Shown: positions 6,789 through 8,609 of the stretch, piece after piece
Numbering within the stretch: the first letter of the stretch is position 1
Layout of the letters: the number at the start of each line of letters is the position of its first letter
DNA from: DATBGO01 sp050011895
GTDB taxonomy: Bacteria > Actinomycetota > Actinomycetes > Streptosporangiales > Streptosporangiaceae
Assembly (NCBI GenBank): GCA_050011895.1
Contig: JBEKIF010000120.1
Span: 1 to 8,609, forward strand
Length of the DNA stretch: 8,609 nt
Reading direction: 5' to 3'
The notes under the pieces: model-generated
Seen by the model: only the letters and a program-made list of their open reading frames with translations
The model's database searches: none
Told to the model about the DNA's origin: nothing
Translations under genes and position numbers: made by a program

Positions 6789-8192
6789 GTGGCCAATGTT
6801 GGCGAGCCCGGTGCATCGCACCCGAACGTAGTGTCCGCTTGGCTGAGGAAACTATGGAGCAGACATCCGCTCGTCTCGGTGGCTGCAATCGCGGTCTTGG
6901 CGCTGGCTGTCAGCGTCGCATTGATCTGGCCGATCACTGACCTAATCGCGGCCCACGACGTGGGACTGATCGTAGGTCCGAAGCGTGCAGCGGCTCTTCA
7001 GGCGGCGCGAGAAGGCGTGCGAACGCAGCTGCTGACACTGGGCGCCGGAGTGTTCGCTGCGGGCGCGCTCGTGTACACCGCGCGGAACTTTGCTCTGTCG
7101 CGCGGTACTTTGGAGGCGACGCGGCGGTCGGTTGAGCTGACCCGACACAGTATCGATGTGGCCGAGCAAGGGCAGGTGACCGATCGCTACTCCAGGGCGA
7201 TCGAGCAGCTTGGCTCCAAAACGATCGATGTGACCATCGGCGGTATCTACGCCCTAGAGCGCATTGCCCACGACTCCCCGCGAGACCATCCGACAGTGAT
7301 GGAGGTCCTGGCGGCGTGCATCCGCGAGCACTCCCGCAAGCAGTGGCCAAAGCTACCCAAGGGGAGTGGCGCTGAACTGCCTACGCGCACGACGCGCCCC
7401 GACATTCAGGCAGCCCTCACCGTCATTGGCCGCCGGGACGCTCTGCATGACAGACAGCCAATCGACCTAACTGGCGTGAATCTGACCCGTGCGGACCTCA
7501 CCGGCGCGCACCTCACCGCTGCGCGCCTCACCGGCGCAAACTTCACCGACGCGCACCTCAACAGCGCGGACCTCAACAGCGCGATTCTCATCGGCGCGAA
7601 CTTCACCGGCGCGGACCTCCACAGCGCGGACCTCCACAGCGCGGACCTCCAGGGTGCGGACCTCACCGCCGCGCATCTCCAGGGCGTGGACCTCACCGGC
7701 GCGGGCCTCTCCGGCGCGGACCTCACCGGCGCGGACCTCACCGGCGCGCACCTCAGCGGCGCGGACCTCACCTGTGCGCACCTCACCCGCGCGTACCTCA
7801 ACAGCGCCGACCTCACCGGCGCGCATCTCAACAGCGCCGACTTCACCAGCGCGTACCTGAATGGCGCGGACCTCACCAACGCGGACCTCGGTACGCACAT
7901 CCCAACTGCTCTCTTCCGCCCCTATGGCTATCCGATCACAAACCTCACCGACGCGAACCTCACCGACGCCCGCCTCAATGGCGCGACCCTCAACAGCGCG
8001 GACCTCACCCGCGCGAACCTCACCAACGCCGACCTCACCGGCGCGACCCTCACCGGCGCGACCCTCACCGGCGCGACCCTCACCGGCGCGAAATGGTCTA
8101 GGGAGGTGCCCATTCCTGGGGAATGGGTCCGTGACCCGGGCTCGGGCCTGCTAAGTCGCGCCAACGGCGGCAGTGACGATTCCGGTAATTAG
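6789..8192 (+). CDS. Membrane-anchored pentapeptide-repeat protein
   Basis: From the GTG at 6789 the protein has 467 residues. Two hydrophobic helices (about 28-46 and 79-97) suggest membrane anchoring with the C-terminal part in the cytoplasm. A conserved linker follows (EQGQVTDRYSRAIEQLGS, then IGGIYALERIAHDSPRDHP and VMEVLAACIREHSR), well known to me from streptomycete pentapeptide proteins. The repeat domain, pattern A(D/H/N)Lxx, has 28 units at residues 230-369 and 9 more at 389-433, split by a 19-residue insert with FRPYGYP. Such repeats fold into a right-handed quadrilateral beta-helix. Some relatives (MfpA, Qnr) mimic DNA and protect gyrase, but those lack membrane helices, so that role should not be assumed here. 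The start is uncertain: GTGs at 6675, 6789 and 6831 are in frame, none has a good ribosome binding site, and base composition favours 6789 or 6831. Function is unknown. The gene appears to stand alone. Confidence 0.88.
   Translation: MANVGEPGASHPNVVSAWLRKLWSRHPLVSVAAIAVLALAVSVALIWPITDLIAAHDVGLIVGPKRAAALQAAREGVRTQLLTLGAGVFAAGALVYTARNFALSRGTLEATRRSVELTRHSIDVAEQGQVTDRYSRAIEQLGSKTIDVTIGGIYALERIAHDSPRDHPTVMEVLAACIREHSRKQWPKLPKGSGAELPTRTTRPDIQAALTVIGRRDALHDRQPIDLTGVNLTRADLTGAHLTAARLTGANFTDAHLNSADLNSAILIGANFTGADLHSADLHSADLQGADLTAAHLQGVDLTGAGLSGADLTGADLTGAHLSGADLTCAHLTRAYLNSADLTGAHLNSADFTSAYLNGADLTNADLGTHIPTALFRPYGYPITNLTDANLTDARLNGATLNSADLTRANLTNADLTGATLTGATLTGATLTGAKWSREVPIPGEWVRDPGSGLLSRANGGSDDSGN
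7476..8087 (+). repeat. 15-bp tandem repeat encoding the pentapeptide helix
   Basis: Twenty-eight 15-bp units (7476-7895) and nine more (7953-8087) share a core close to CTCACCGGCGCGGAC. The last three full units are identical (GCGCGACCCTCACCG at 8041-8055, 8056-8070 and 8071-8085). Because the unit is a multiple of three, several other frames on both strands stay open here. These are artefacts of the repeat. Confidence 0.9.
8109..8127. repeat. 8-bp perfect hairpin inside the end of the pentapeptide gene
   Basis: CCCATTCC (8109-8116) and GGAATGGG (8120-8127) flank a three-base loop. The dyad lies in codons for PIPGEWV, about 65 bases before the stop. It may simply reflect the codons, or it may act as a late transcript stem-loop. 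Confidence 0.35.
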
Positions 8193-8441
8193 CTTCCGCA
8201 TGTTCACTCGCGCCGGGTTCGCAGGTAAGCCCAGCTGACCAGCGGCGCATAACCCGAGGCGCCCCGCGCTTCGCGCCCATGGCTTATTTACGACCTCCCA
8301 CCGTGCCCTTAAGCACAGCTCAGGACCGGCGTTCAGTACAGCAGTGCCCACTCCGATCGCCCGACGGCTTGCATGGTTATGCATCGCCGCTCGGCACGGA
8401 GAATGTCCGCTTCTGCCGCGACGGGCGCGCCGGCAGCGGCC
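8193..8441. other. Non-coding stretch after the pentapeptide gene
   Basis: No frame here looks like a gene. A short GC hairpin, CGCG-CTT-CGCG (8265-8275), set in a longer GC-rich block from 8258 to 8278, could end transcription of the pentapeptide gene. Nothing else is evident. Confidence 0.4.
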
Positions 8442-8585
8442 TTATCTCAAGAATATGGCGGTCGGGTCGCGGTCGATCTCCAGCAGGAGGCCGTCGATAC
8501 GAGGCGACGGTGTAGTCCTGTCGTAGACGTGGAAGCGGAGATGCGCTTTGTGTGGCCAGTCCGAGGCTTGCCGGGCCAGCGGCCG
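8442..8585 (-). pseudogene. C-terminal remnant of a DUF3024-like protein
   Basis: The minus strand is open for 47 codons between a stop at 8588-8586 and the TAA at 8444-8442. The peptide ends LRFHVYDRTTPSPRIDGL followed by LLEIDRDPTAIFLR. This closely follows the end of actinobacterial DUF3024 proteins as I recall it (LRFHRYD, about ten residues, LLAEIDRDPTAIFWG). The residues before LRFHVYD (RQASDWPHKAH) only loosely fit the expected W-x-LYW segment, and the in-frame stop 21 codons before LRFHVYD shows that the upstream part is lost or frameshifted. No start codon or ribosome binding site is seen. The window ends 21 bases beyond that stop, so the rest may lie outside. The function of DUF3024 is not known. 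The assignment is from memory of the motif. Confidence 0.5.
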
Positions 8586-8609
8586 TCATGTAGGACGGGT
8601 GCATGCGTG

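Noticed and set aside
7406..7900. Long open frames on the minus strand (up to 164 codons) and a second plus frame across the pentapeptide array
   Set aside because: They are translations of the same 15-bp repeat in other frames. The products are monotonous Arg/Val/Ala or Thr/Ser/Arg strings with no start context.
7476..8087. Tandem repeats considered as a CRISPR or other non-coding array
   Set aside because: The 15-bp unit keeps the reading frame, has no spacers and encodes a canonical pentapeptide pattern.
8151..8209. Minus-strand start MRKLITGIVTAAVGAT, resembling a signal peptide
   Set aside because: It stops after 16 residues and overlaps the end of the pentapeptide gene, so it is probably a coincidence.

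Overview
The window looks like chromosomal DNA of a high-GC actinomycete (Streptomyces or Streptosporangiales type). Coding stretches have mostly G or C in the third codon position, GTG starts are frequent, and the recognisable families are typical of that group: an AfsR/SARP-like BTAD-NB-ARC-TPR regulator, DUF4386, a membrane-anchored pentapeptide-repeat protein and an IS110 transposase. The species cannot be named from the sequence alone.

Layout, left to right. Positions 1-110 hold the last 35 codons of an IS110-family transposase. Positions 111-782 have no convincing gene but contain a cluster of dyad symmetries at 402-479. Three genes follow on the minus strand, transcribed right to left. 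They are a very large regulator (5435-2340), a short TPR protein related to the TTC38-like family (2244-1759), and a short-chain dehydrogenase (1666-783) that is broken by a one-base deletion in its NNAG motif. Diverging from the regulator across about 260 bp is a six-helix DUF4386 membrane protein (5698-6417, plus). It is followed by a GC-rich stem-loop and a 370-bp gap. Next is a pentapeptide-repeat protein (about 6789-8192, plus) with two predicted membrane helices and two repeat arrays of 28 and 9 units. The right edge (8442-8585, minus) carries what looks like the truncated C-terminus of a DUF3024 protein.

How the parts may work together is inference. The regulator probably controls the divergent DUF4386 gene and/or the two genes downstream of it, a common arrangement for SARP-type regulators. 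The dehydrogenase would be the enzyme of this small locus, but as sequenced it is not functional. The IS remnant on the left, the frameshifted enzyme and the DUF3024 fragment on the right suggest a decaying, rearranged accessory region. I found no tRNA, rRNA, CRISPR array, replication origin or clear phage genes. The least ordinary items are the broken NNAG motif, the dyad cluster at 402-479, and the strongly homogenised 15-bp repeat that encodes the pentapeptide helix. I did not find a convincing new multi-gene system.
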